A stretch of 64,000 nt of DNA from Juglans regia (GCF_001411555.2 NC_049903.1:30731083-30795082); one strand, 5' to 3'; positions 49,823-61,551 are shown, counted from the stretch's first letter. Numbers and translations: made by a program. The notes: generated from the sequence alone by a model not told the origin.

Positions 49823-52691
49823 TCAACGTCGCTCCACTGCGGCGAGAACGCCTTCTGCCGTGAACCTTAGCCCGACTGTACACACCCCCACGACATTGCG
49901 AGGTGATCAGCATGCACGACGTCGATCCACCAACTTTTTCTACAGACACCACCGCGTCCCTGACCCCATGGAAAGCTTGAACACATTGCACCCAAAGATT
50001 GAGCCTGTGCAAAGTTCGGCCGTAAAGCCTCCTTCATAGCCCCACCCACCGTGGCGCTCCTAGACCTAGAAGTCTTAGACAAGCTTGACCACTAGACACA
50101 GTTCGATTGCGCCATGTATGTGCAACCAAAGCCAGCCAATGACCAAGGCCCTGCCCGCATAGCAAGACGCAACCTAGAGTCTAACGACGCCACTTGCCAC
50201 CTCATTCAGCAGCATGGTCTAAGCACGACCATCACCCTTGATGGCCAAAAAGGGGTGCTAGGAGTCCTCCCGCAAGGTCCTCGCCATTGTAGGATTCTTC
50301 GCCAAGTCCAAGTGTCGCTGCCCAACAAGCTCAACGACAGTTTCTGTTGCCAACACATCGACACTCAACCACCGTAGAGCTCCACGCCACCTTCACTACC
50401 TGCAGCAACACCCTTCCACCACTGCAAGCCACCTCTGGCTTTGAAGCTCGCCCAACCACTGAACGAGAGATAGAGACTGCAATTTGTATTTCCTTCAGCC
50501 AGTAGGCTTCCGAGAAGACGACAAACAACGGGCGAGTTCACTCCCCATGCCTACCACTCCTTGCCACCTTTGTGGCGGGCAACAAACACGTAGCACCCCC
50601 AGTGGGCAACAAGCATGACCCAGTACAACATCTCACCGCCCCATGGCAACCAAAGTTTCACGCCACAGGAGCTCCCCGCTTGCAATCTACAAGCGAACCT
50701 CCTTGCCACTCGCACCAATGCTTGCCACAGAAGCACCTCACCACTGTTCGCCATGAAGGTTCCTTGCATCCTCTCCCAAGCTCACCACGGAAGATGGCGG
50801 GAGGACATCTTGCCAACCTCACTTGAGCATCCTTGCCCAAGCTCGCCACGGAAGATGGCTATGCACTTTGATCGCCAGTTATAATCAACTGGGAGTGATG
50901 ATTCACACAAGGAAAAAAAAAGAAGAAGAGAGAGAATCATTTGAAAATAGACAATCTCCATTGCTACAAAAGACGGACAACTTCCCTATGCAAAAATTAT
51001 TCATTAGTGAACAATTCCAATAAGGAAAAATGGAAAGTAAGGGCAAAATTTTCTCAAGTTTGTCTCTCTCTAACATGCTATTTGAATTTTGTTTTTCTAC
51101 TAACAAATTTGGTTTTTTGGGATTTTCCCCACCGAAACTCCTTAAGGTTTCATGAGAATTCGAGTGACTACCCACTCGGGAAATATATTTCCCGAGAAAT
51201 CACCCGTGTGACACTGGACACCGGCTGCAAAGCTCCTCCTAGGCACCACGCATGCATCTTAATCTGTTTGCATTAGAATAGACTGCTCGGTATCATTGGC
51301 ATTCCTGGCCTTCATCAATGCTAAAGCATGGCTACGCACGGGCGTCGCCCGTGTGTCACCAGCCTCCACCACACTCTAGTAGAATAACTCAAGTTTATAA
51401 ATTTCAAATTTGTAATTTGTATTACACTAACTTATTTAGTTTTTTGTGAAAACCTCTCAGGGAGGTAGAACTTAACTTCCTGGCACAACAATGCGGTCGA
51501 GTATTCCCCCAAACACCAATGAAGAGTATAAGGACTCACGGTGTCAAGGAAAAAGGGCATGAAGGTCAACAGACCACACAATCTTTAAATACCAACGACG
51601 AGCACAAAGGCTCGCGATGTCAAGGAAAAACGGCACGAAGGTCCATAGACCACGCGACCCTTAAACACCAATGATGAGTACAAAGACTTGCAGTGCGAAG
51701 AAAAAATGGTGCAGAGGTTAACAGACCACACGACTCGTAAACACCAATGACGAGTACAAAGACTTGTTATGCCAAGAAAAAGGGCACGGATGTCAATAGA
51801 GCACGCAAAGGTAAACACCAATGAAGTGTCAAAAGACTCGCGGTGCCCATGAAAAAGGACGCGGAGGTTAACAGAGCATGTGACCCTTAATCACCAATGA
51901 CAAGTCCAAAGACTCACGGTGCCCAAGAAAAAATGAAAGATCAGGGACCGCCCAACCCACTCATCTCTCGTCGAGGGTCAACAAGCGGGACAAGTTATAA
52001 GACTATCCGACCTCCCTTGTGACGAGCCAAAAGGCAGGAAAGGTCAATGACCGCCTAATCTCCCAGGTGCCTAACAGGCGGGCAACTCTCTGGACTGCCC
52101 GACCTCTCTCACATGGATAACAATACAAGCACATCATCTTTTCCAGCAAACGTCGAGTGTTTATGCTTGAGCCACAACCGCTACCAGCGGGTTACCTTTG
52201 GGAATGAGTCGACAGGCTCGATAACCGCCTAATGTGGACCCAGGGAGTCGACGAGTTTTCTTGACCACTTAAGCGCGAGTTACTACCAACAAACAACAAA
52301 ACGAAAACACCAACAACAATTTACACCAAGGGGACAAAAAACCCACTACTACCAACAAAAGTAAAAAAGATCACAAAAATACACACAAAAAACCAATCAG
52401 GGAAATATGCACTATTCACCGACAATAAACAATCTTCATGTCAAACATCTATACAAATAAAAAAACTCGAAATCGAGCTTTGTGCTCGCATCTAATGCGG
52501 TCTAGTACATCTCCCGTCTATCACTCCAAGCTGAGCTCCTCACCACTTAGCATAAAACAAACATAAAACCAGTAACCAAACAAGAACCCAATGAACAGTT
52601 TTCAAAATTTATTCTATAGATTATTGATTTGAAGATTCTCAAAATCTTCTTATCTAGCAAATCTCCCTTAAGAATCGCGAGCATCTATAGG
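49823..52691 (+). other. Remaining interior of the outer element
   Basis: 49823-50880 is GC-rich and full of short overlapping ORFs on both strands. It contains a local duplication of CCAAGCTC.CCACGGAAGATGG (about 50780 and 50839). 51511-51960 is a tandem repeat (separate entry). 51960-52690 has no recognised coding; an A/C-rich patch lies at 52270-52400. No gag or pol motif was found. Confidence 0.6.
51511..51960 (+). repeat. Tandem repeat, ~76-bp unit, six copies
   Basis: Units start with AAACACCAATGA.GAGTACAA near 51511, 51587, 51663, 51739, 51813 and 51889 (spacing 76, 76, 76, 74, 76). Each carries AAGACT.GCGGTGCCAAG and GTCAACAGACCAC. Point differences are spread evenly. It lies inside the outer LTR element. 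Confidence 0.88.
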
Positions 52692-53263
52692 TGTCAAATC
52701 AACAGCCTATAATTTAGCCTCGATATAAGACCGAAAATCGAGCTAAGATATAAAGTCAAGAAAAGATAGAATAAGTTGACTCAGACTCTTAAAATGAAAG
52801 ATATTCAGGCTTTTAAAAGGAAAAAGCTTTACAAGACAAGTTGGACTCAATCACTCCAAGTGAATAGACCTCTATATAATGAAGAGATCCTCCACAAATC
52901 AGACAGACTCTCCACAAGCTTTCTACACAAAATATCTTCACAGAAGTTTCATACGCCAAACTCCACCACAGATAGCGACTCCAAATGATCTCTCTTAAAT
53001 TATTCCATTGTATTGAGCGATATGTGAGGCCATGTGAAATTGTAAAATCATCCATTATAATGGATTTTGCACACAAACAACCCGTGGACTTAGACATTAC
53101 GCCGAACCACGTAAATCGCTCTATATTTATTTTTATTTAGCTTATTTATTACGTATTTTATGGATGAACGCGAAAAACACCATATCAAAACCCGAATCAT
53201 CTCGTGGGCCGGGAATGATTATTTCCTCGCTTCCGATCTGTTGTACAAATTAAGGCATTAACA
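52692..53263 (+). repeat. 3' LTR of the outer element
   Basis: TGTCAAATC to GGCATTAACA. It abuts FtsH coding sequence directly at 53264. About 18% mismatch to the left LTR over the ~100 columns compared by eye. Confidence 0.82.
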
Positions 53264-53395
53264 AGCATCTTCTCAATGCCCGGAGGACCCGCAAGCAGTG
53301 CACCTTTTGGAATTCTTTCTCCCAACTCATCTTTCTTTGGATTCTTGGGGAAGTGAATAAACTCCATGAAATTCTGTTTTGTCTCAAGAATTGTT
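53264..53395 (-). pseudogene. FtsH fragment, Walker A region
   Basis: Minus strand: ETKQNFMEFIHFPKNPKKDE, then IPKGALLAGPPGIEKML, breaking off at the LTR. The P-loop GPPGTGKT reads GPPGIEKM, so it could not bind ATP normally. About 35 residues that should lie between this piece and the 43190 piece are missing. Confidence 0.85.
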
Positions 53396-53414
53396 GGGGT
53401 TTGCACCAACTTAT

Positions 53415-53519
53415 TACTTTGAAAAACTATCTGGTGGTCTTGGTGAAAAAGGTGGCCATAGAAAATTCAATATAGGGAAAGCTAACTTTACAAAACTGGA
53501 TAATAATGCAAAAAACAAG
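53415..53519 (+). pseudogene. FtsH fragment, linker before the AAA domain, inverted
   Basis: Plus strand reads LSGGLGEKGGHRKFNIGKAN, then FTKLDNNAKNKV, and ends at a GT donor-like site. This block normally precedes the DEAKQEIMEF segment, so it should be on the minus strand. Here it points away from the adjoining fragment, with only about 20 bp between them. Confidence 0.8.
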
Positions 53520-53829
53520 GTTAGCCCTGTTTTCATTACTTTGCTCTGGGTTATTATACTGCTTTTATCAGAGTCATCTCAACATGCAATTTAGTCCAGC
53601 TCATCAGCACTACTGTCCCATTTTGAATCTTTGATGTCCTATATGGTATCCAGGTACAACTCATTTTTGTTTTTTTACAGCAACGTGATCACCAGACCAG
53701 GTTCAAGTTTATTATTGAACTCTTACAAACTAAATGAGGAATGCATGATATTATGCATCAACCAGCAAAAGAAAAGTTACAAAGTAGAAAATAATAAAAT
53801 GCAAGCAAAAGACATCAGGAATCATAATT

Positions 53830-55020
53830 AATTTATCCTTATTAGGAATGGCAAACCCAAAGAGATTCAAGACCATAAAGTTTCCATCTTCACCAAATAA
53901 ATAATCTTTAAATATTCAAGACCCTAGCAGGACGACATGAGAGACAAGTAGATGCCAGACCAAAAGAAAGCATTTACTAAATATTAATCAGTAAGCAGAA
54001 CCTAGACTCCAAATGTACATCATTGGAAATTCAAACACCAAACTTACTAACACACTTCTTTTTACATGGAAGAAAGTATGAAGGCATCGACATTCAGGCT
54101 TTTACATAGTGCAACTGTGCTACAATAAATTGAAAAAATCTTGTAGCCGTATGGCAGGTCACCAAAGGTAGCAACGTAAGACGACCTACGTATCTATTAG
54201 AAATCAGTACATCATCTGCTGCAAGAGTGTTGAAACTTATGACCTGATTCTGATCATGAGGACCGGAAAAATGTGATGAAAAGATAAAAAAGGAATTGAT
54301 TTCTATTGGGTCGAGTGAGTTGCGGAGCATATTCCCCAAGAAAAAGACAAAGAACATCAACAGACTGTAATTGATACTTTAGAATCTATATTAAAACTTA
54401 AAATTGAAAATTTGAAATAAGTGACCAACCCTAGGGTTTGTGAGGACGGAATTGAACTTCGACAAGTATGAATTCAAAACGAGCTGCTTCCCATTTCAAC
54501 CGGACGTCACATAACCTCTCAAAGGCCCTAACCCGCTAATCGCTATCGAGAAATGCACGCATTTCCGGTCGAGTGCAAGAGCGATTTATTCGGTAACACA
54601 ATCCTCTCATCGGAAATTAAATTCTGCACAGCAAGAAAATTCTATATCTAATTAATCATTAGAAAAGGTATAAAAACTCGTTTAACAAATTGACGAAGGC
54701 GTAGCCCTTTGGTATGTGTAACGAGCCGAGCTATGCTGAGCATCTGGTTATTGAGAAGATCATTGTATGGACGATCGGGACATGAATTTGTTGATGGTAG
54801 CGAGAAAAAGAGTACCGGAACCTGTTTGGTTGATGAGAAAGTTTCTGGAATTGTATTGACGCTCCGGATATCGAAACTATAACTGGAACCAATTTAATCT
54901 TCTTCCCCGTCTGAGTTCCGGAGCTGAGAAGGGGGGAAAAGCCGAAGAGGTAAACTTGGGAGTGACCGACATTAGAGACCATCGTAGGTTTCCTAGTTTC
55001 TCCCCTTCCAAATACTGAAA
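53830..55020 (-). other. Possible small or decayed gene, not identified
   Basis: Downstream of the site II motif at 55047 the minus strand opens with ATGGTCTC (54982). A reading frame of 83 codons follows (VSNVGHSQVYLFGFSPLLSS), with an alternative start MSVTPKF in another frame. Further down, a reading AFERLCDVRLKWEAARFEF ends in a stop near 54431. I could not join these into a convincing spliced protein or match them to a family. It may be a noncoding transcript, a gene with unusual exons, or a pseudogene. Confidence 0.25.
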
Positions 55021-55046
55021 CGTTCTTATCGAGATTTAAAACTAGA

Positions 55047-55081
55047 TGGGCCCAAGGAATGAAATTGCTTTGATATGGGCT
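55047..55081 (-). promoter_or_regulatory. Site II-type promoter motifs
   Basis: TGGGCCCA at 55047-55054 and TGGGCT at 55076-55081, with GGGCCCG and GGCCCG just beyond. Such clusters mark promoters of plant housekeeping genes (bound by TCP factors). They support a transcription start near 55000 on the minus strand. Confidence 0.4.
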
Positions 55082-55179
55082 TTCAGGGCCCGCTTCTTAC
55101 GGCCCGATATTGTACTGGCCCTCTTGAAGTTCAACCCGCAAAAGGAACGGAATGGGAAAAAAGGATGAGGGTCCTTTCC

Positions 55180-55350
55180 GAATTAATAATGTTACATGTG
55201 TAAGTATTGCATAATATTTTTTAAAAAAGTAAAATTTATTATTAAAAAAGTTAATTTTTTTATATAAATATCGTATTTATTTATTTTTTTTTAAAAAAAA
55301 TTACGTGAAATTTACGTACTCTACGATTACAAATATAATTTCTCTTTCAA
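55180..55350. mobile_element. MITE family B copy
   Basis: Contains ATTAAAAAAGTTAATTTTTT and ends CTCTACGATTACAAATATAA, matching the right half of the copy at 22215. The ends are imperfect inverted repeats. Confidence 0.5.
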
Positions 55351-56627
55351 ATTGAGACTAGTGATTGATGCATCTCAGATTGATAATACATTTTATCTTT
55401 TTTTTTTATTTAATATTTAAAAAAGAGACAAAATGTACTATCGGTAATATGCATCGATCGGTCCCATAAATATTTTCCTTCTAAATAAGCCGCAAAACTA
55501 GTGGAAGAAATAGAATAAATAAAGTGTAATATTTCCTTCAGCATGCATGCTCTCGTTATCTCAAGATATAATAATAAATGATTAGAAAAATATTATGTTT
55601 TAATTGTCTCTCAATTATTTGTTGTAACATTAAAGGAGGTTAAAAGAAGGAAAAATAATATTTTCATAAATAAATAAAAGCTGATCAACAAGTTAAAGTC
55701 TTACATAATCATGCATGCTAAATTGATCTTACATTAATTAAAAAAAAACTATTATATCATGTACTGTTTTTGTTAAAAAGTGAACAAACGAGATCAACTT
55801 ACGTATTTATTATCATAATTAATAAATGTGACAGGAGATGTTGCAAGACTTAATGTAGCTCTTCCTCCCCCACCAACCACCCCAGCTTGTCCATACCTCT
55901 TACCTTATTCCTATCCTCCTTTTCTCTACACTCCACTAAACAAGGGAAAATATATATGGGATTATAATAATTTTTACCACATTTTGCTTCCCCTTTAAGA
56001 GAACCTGTTGTTTAGTTAATTTCATTCATCTATTCGATAAAATATTGAATTCAGTTCAATGGTGTAAATTAATTAAGGATTGTAGAAACCGGCCTTAGTA
56101 CATGACTAACCAGCTTCATCATGTGTAGCCTCGTCATGTCTCGCAAAAGATTGAGATCTTGAAAAAATGAGAAAGTGGTGCATGACAGCATGATCAATAA
56201 GTGTAAGGATCGATACTTGTCCTTCTTACTATATATAGTGATGCTTTTGACAAGCCCCCGGCCCTCCATTGAAAAGTTCGTTGAAGAGGGTGGGATCAAA
56301 TTTCAAATACCAACAACAATTAGAAATACTAGTATGTAATTGCCTAGTTTGGGCTAATCTAGGGTTTTCTAATTTAAATAATTATATATGTACAGGGAGC
56401 CAAAGTTGAAGCAGAGAGCAGGGACGGCACAAGATTTTACCACATCTATTAATCATGTCAGCTGTGAATTCTAGTTGTTGACAGTAAATCTTTGCAAGTT
56501 GGGAAAATGGTAAAAAGATGGCTAGAGTACAAGTTGCCCAAGATGGACAACAGTCAGTTGAGGTGAAGCTTATATGGCCCTTGCTTGGTAGTTGTTGGAA
56601 TAAGTGAAAAAGTGAAGGGGAGGTGAA
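55351..56627. other. Intergenic spacer, nothing recognised
   Basis: AT-rich to about 56300, then more even. The minus-strand ORFs at 56069-56299 and 56382-56630 have no domain I know and no neighbouring exon support. Confidence 0.5.
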
Positions 56628-56632
56628 CAAGG

Positions 56633-57162
56633 TGTTGGGTTTGTGGAGCCTGATTTTGTCGATGTGTCAGTCCGATAGCTGGATGTGTTATGATTTTTGA
56701 CAGATTTTCAATGAGGCTTGGGCTGATAGGTCCGGGGCAATGCCCCCAAAGAAACTTTTTGGCATTGTTTGTGGTCAGAAGTGTCAGGCAAAAAGTTCGC
56801 TCGACGTTCGTAACAGGTGGCTTGAACGAAACTCAAGCAGAAAGTTTGCTCGACTTGTAGCACAAGTGAGCATCAGATAGAGATATCACTCGAGGCGTGC
56901 TCGATACTTTACTTGAGTGAATAATGCAGAAAAGTCAAAATTAAGATTTCCATCGTGTGACACTATAAATATGTACTTAATGAACAGTTTAGTATCTCTT
57001 AAGTGTTCTGAACAGTGAGCTTTTGTCCCAAAGTATATTTTATGATTCCTTTGCAGCTCTGTAGGTGTAGGCACGTTGCCGAACTACGTTAATTTGTATT
57101 GTGTGATTGATTTGTTTATATTTATTTTCACTTGTTTGTCATCACTGTGTGTTTTCACAACA
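56633..57162. mobile_element. Solo LTR with target-site duplication
   Basis: 530 bp starting TGTTGGGTTTG and ending TTCACAACA (inverted termini TGTTG/CAACA), flanked by the 5-bp duplication CAAGG at 56628-56632 and 57163-57167. A TATA-like CTATAAATATG lies at about 56963. No internal retrotransposon region is attached on either side, so it is what remains after LTR-LTR recombination. Family unknown. Confidence 0.75.
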
Positions 57163-57167
57163 CAAGG

Positions 57168-58127
57168 CATGATGAGAATGTTTGATCTTCTTGAAGATCT
57201 CTTGATTATTACTAACGGATCCAAGAAGAGTCTTGAAGCTTCAGTCATGGTTTTGATTTCATCATATGACAAGAATTCTAGCTAGCTAGAAGATTAAGCC
57301 ACGAAAGATATTCAGTGTTTTTCGTATGCATAAGGCCGTAGCCTCTAGCAGTAGGAGGCCGGCAATTAATGGTACGTGGTTCAACCTACGGGTTTTGTGG
57401 AATTAGGGTCATTTCCTATCACATACTTGGGGCCACCTTTCTAATGGTTGAGTGAAGATGGCTTATCTTTGAACCTCACCTGAGAAAAGCAGGGAAAAAA
57501 GTTGCAAGTTGTAAGGATAGATTATTATGGTATATATATTCGGTGTTGAATCCTGCAGAAAAAAAGTCTTTGAACTAATGAATTAAGATTTTTCCAATTT
57601 TTTGTTGGGAGAATCTAATGCATGTCTATCAAAGGAAGAAATGGATTAATTCTTGGTCTAAGATATGTTAAGATAGATATAAATTATTAAATCTGTATCT
57701 TTTCATCAGTTTAAATTTTTGAAATTAATAATAATTTGCATATAGTGTATATATAAAAAAAAGGTATTGAGTTTAAACCTTAAGTCTATATTTTATCTCA
57801 TTTAATAAAATATGCTACGAATATGAAGACAAATATAAATAATGATCTATCTATATATATCTATTGATCTTTCCATCAACTTAATTAAGCTTTTGAGATT
57901 GGTCTTAAATTTGACAAGATATACATGTAGACTAATATATAGAAGGAAGGGGTAAATTAAAACAATGCCGAAAGTTACCCATGGCCAAGCTATAGAGTCT
58001 TCTATTATGAGGCAGAAATATATGGTTGGTTGATTTTATCTTTTATCAACTTATAATTTCATGGTTTATTTTATTTATTTTTTTCAATACTTTTATTATG
58101 AAGCCTTATCTTTTTAGGAGCCGTCTC
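57168..58127. other. Intergenic spacer
   Basis: No gene recognised; the ORF at 57076-57285 crosses the solo-LTR boundary and is chance. AT-rich throughout. Confidence 0.5.
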
Positions 58128-58130
58128 TTA

Positions 58131-58698
58131 GAGCATTCTCATTAGATTAGTTAAAAGCTAAATCCAATGAGAATTTAGCTATTAGGTCAGTAAATTGTTC
58201 ACATTGAATTAGCTATATTCCAAATATTTGGAATATAGCTACAGTAATATCCAAACTAATTTCTAAATTTGGAACACACTATTCATTCATCAAATCCTTT
58301 TTATATTATTTCTTTCTCTCTCATTTTAATATCAATTATTTCTCTTTCCATTTTAAATGACAATTGGAAAAATATAATTAGAATGCAATTACTAATTAAT
58401 ATATAATATTATGAATAGTAAAATATGATAAAATAAAATAAATTCATAATTAAAAAAATTAAAAAATTTTCAAAATTATTAATTACTCATTACTATTTAA
58501 TGAATAAATGGATAATCCAATTTGGAGATTTGATGTGAATAGTCAAAGTTAAATTCATCTTATATTATTTTATTGTCATATAATGAAAAAATGGCTATTC
58601 TAATGTAAAAACTTATGTGAATGTAATAACTAAATGCTAAATTCATCTTGCATTCATAAAAAATATACTTTAATTTAGCTAATCTAATGAGAGTGCTC
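58131..58698. mobile_element. Tourist-like (PIF/Harbinger) MITE
   Basis: The left end GAGCATTCTCATTAGATTAG matches the reverse complement of the right end, GAGCACTCTCATTAGATTAG, and pairing continues into TTAAA. A 3-bp duplication TTA flanks it at 58128-58130 and 58699-58701. That size and the GAGCA start are typical of Tourist elements. 568 bp, AT-rich, no coding. Confidence 0.82.
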
Positions 58699-58701
58699 TT
58701 A

Positions 58702-59247
58702 GGGGCCTGATTGCGGCCTTCTGCTCGGACCTCTACTAGAGGAGGACCTTGTCCTTTTTACTATATTTTTGCTTTTGTGAAATGCCCTTGTCATCAAAAG
58801 GTCTGATCTCATAAACTTATAAGCTTCTTCTTATCCTGGAAATATGCAAAAGTTCTATAAATAAAGAAGAAGTATAAGAGTAGAGGGTGGCCGGATCGAA
58901 TTTCAGATACAAACGACTATATATATATATATATATAAATTTGGCCTAATCTAGGGTGATGATTCTTCCACAAGATCCATAATACAACTTAATAAAGTCA
59001 AAATAAACTAAAAAAAAAAAAAAAGATAAATAAAATATTCCTTGCTTTATATTATAACGGCTATAAAAAAAAAAAAGTGCATATATATGATCCTAACATA
59101 ATGTCTTGTACCTAAACCGAAATTATTAAATACACACATATATATATATATATATATTTATATATGATTGGAAGTAAACCATGCAGAAAGGTTTAATATT
59201 GGGTTAATTTCGACCCATGCATACACCTAATATGCCTAGCTAGCTAG
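58702..59247. other. 3' flank of the WRKY gene
   Basis: Includes (TA)n runs near 58918-58936 and 59140-59157 and the presumed WRKY 3'UTR. Nothing else recognised. Confidence 0.5.
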
Positions 59248-61551
59248 CTAGAAGCCTATATCAAAACACGTAGCAGAATAAGCAGCACACCAAGACAGAG
59301 AATTAGAAGGTGAGGTACTACTTGGAGTAGGTGAGCGGTAAGAGGAGCAAGAAGAGGAGTTTGAGGATGCGACATTATTAATATTATTGATGGGAGGATT
59401 TCTAATCATGAATGGCACCACATCTTGAAGCAACCCTTGTGTGGCCATTCCTTCTTGATGATCTGGGTTCCATGAATACTGATCTCGTGGGCAGACTACC
59501 TCAGATGGGCTTACTACAGCTAGTTGATGCGCAGTAGTAGTAAGATCATCTGATGGAGGGCTCTGATCTAGATGATGATGATGCAGGTGATCAGCTTGTG
59601 CTTCCTGAGGTTGTTGGGTTTCTTGGTCTTGTGCTTTTGAGGTTGTCTTCTTGGACTTCTTCATTGTTAATGGAGTACTACTACTGGGAGCTTGGTTTTG
59701 GCCATTCAAGAAGTATGGGAAAGCAAAGTGTAAATGGAGTCCTTCGTAGGTGATGATGAGTGTCTCTGGGTCCTCCAAGGACCTCTCTACCTGCTTCTTT
59801 GCACTGCATCTTGGATTTGTACACCTATAGTAGCTTCTGTATTCGATCAAGAACACAAAGAAGATAAGAATTAGTGATTTGTAATTCTTATGCTAATTAA
59901 TCATGTGATAGAGTTCTTAAAATCTTAACAGTTATTTCATGAACGGATTAATGAAATATTCTTACACTGAGTTTGGACGCAAGTCAAATATTCTCGAACT
60001 ATTTCACTATTATTTATAAAAATAATTTATTACTTTTTTATTACTATTTACATATTATCTGAGATCACTTCAATATTCAGCGGATGCTTAAATTCTGGGT
60101 GAAACATAGGTTCAGATACCTTATAAATTTGTAAATATGAAATTTTAAGTGAGTTTTTCAAATTTTGGGGCTGAAGCCTGATCTCCAAGCATGCATTTTG
60201 AACGTACATGATCTCAAATTGCTAAAATCATGAACTCATTATATATATATCTCACCAGTTATCGGGCAATAAATTCTTTCCTAGCTAGCTAGCTAGCCAT
60301 TTTTATCAATCACTTAATCATGCCATATTTGGAGAAAAAAACGTCTGAAATAAGGACATTCCCTTTATATATATATGATCATGCATGATTCATCAGATCT
60401 ACCACCGACCTATTCCTTTTATTGAATGTGCATGCTAAAAGAAAAAGTCAAAAAGCGGCACTGAATTGACAATGAAAATGACAGTAATAGATTTTAATTA
60501 TTTAGTAAATTTTTCTGCAATATTCCAATTTATTATTGAATAAAAGTAATTTTCTAACACGTCACTTGAAAAAGTATTTTCTTTCTGAGCATTATATGAA
60601 CAAAACCAAAAAGAGTATTCGATACATCACATGTTTGGCCATGGTGATCGATATTCATTCTCTTTAGGAATAGAAAAAGGTCTAATAACACTAATTAATT
60701 GCCCCATGATCTTTCACAGATCGAAATCCAAGTTCATGACAATTAGACTTTGAATATATAGCTAATATTTTTATGAGCCTCAATGCAAATTAATTATGAT
60801 CAGAAAAAGACTTCCTATTTTGGCCACAACATATATCATATCATATTCAATTTTATTTTATTTTTTTAAAAAAAATGAAATCCCATGCAGAAGCTGAATC
60901 ACGTAATTCTCGACATTTTTTTATCCGTTTGGCGGCCAAGAAAATGGCAAGAAAAATAGAATCAGGAAAAAAGTTACGTACCTAGGATTAGGACTATTCT
61001 TAATGGCTTTCTGTCCGTATTTCCTCCATTTATATCCGTCATCAGCTATCGCATTGCCGTGATTCTTGATTCTCAGAGTGTACTTGTGCTCAACCTTGTT
61101 TATACCTCTTTCCAACAAAGATATTCTGCAACTGACAGCATATTATAAGTAAAGCTATCAAAACGGTACCCAAAAACTCCATAATTTTACAGCCATGCAT
61201 CCAACTTTTATTTAAAAGAAAAAGGGGTTTTTAAAACGATCGAGTTCAAATTAACCTGGCTTGTGATGAAAGTTCTTGGTGGGGCTGATCATCCGAGGTG
61301 GTCAATGACAATACATTCTCAATATCTTCAATTGTTGGCCCGGAATAGACATTGGAGATCATGAGCCTGTTAACAGCCTCTTCGTGCTGAAGATAAGGAT
61401 CATGAGTAGTACTGCCAGTGTTAGGTTCCGTACCACTACTGATCTTCTCTGCAGGTAGCACAAAGAAAGGAGACTGATTGTCTAAAAGCTCTCTAACCAG
61501 CTCGTCTTCCAACCTATCTGTCGTCCACATAGCCGCCATTACTTCCTCCAT
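59248..61551 (-). CDS. WRKY transcription factor, WRKY49-like
   Basis: Three exons: 61551-61256, 61125-60982, 59836-59248 (296+144+589 nt), giving 342 aa. WRKYGQK is at residues 132-138, followed by a C2H2-type zinc finger C152-x4-C157-x23-H181-x-H183 (RCTNPRC to EGLHLHF). The second intron splits the domain after NSPNP within the arginine codon, the usual conserved position. Wording of the domain (QKAIKNSPNPRSYYRCTNPR, EGLHLHFAFPYFL) points to the WRKY49 branch. The C-terminus is low complexity, with KKSKKTTSK (possible nuclear signal), an HHHH stretch and S/N runs. It is expected to bind W-boxes in the nucleus; its target pathway is unknown. The long intron 2 (about 1.1 kb) holds no recognised gene. 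Confidence 0.94.

Larger units (their letters stand above)
43194..53263 (+). mobile_element. Outer gypsy-like LTR element without recognisable coding (LARD-like)
   Basis: Diverged LTRs of ~575 bp (43194-43772, 52692-53263) share, for example, ATTGTATTGAGCGATAT and ATTTTATGGATGAACGCG. The left LTR is followed by TTGACGCCGTCTGTGGGA (43774-43791), a primer-binding region typical of plant gypsy elements with one G-to-A change. Once the nested element (44363-49817) is removed, about 3.5 kb of internal sequence remains. It is comparatively GC-rich in 49823-50880, and I recognise no gag or pol in it. It is therefore probably a large non-autonomous derivative. The target duplication is not recognisable. 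It separates two pieces of the FtsH pseudogene. Confidence 0.75.

Noticed and set aside
49791..50884. Cluster of GC-rich ORFs that could be a gene
   Set aside because: Frames on both strands overlap, none shows a domain or a consistent codon pattern, and the region is the interior of an LTR element.
53379..53594. A 71-aa plus-strand gene
   Set aside because: Its first half is the inverted FtsH linker fragment and the rest is intron-like sequence.
56382..56630. An 82-aa minus-strand ORF beside the solo LTR
   Set aside because: No domain, no neighbouring exon and no promoter evidence; length within chance expectation.
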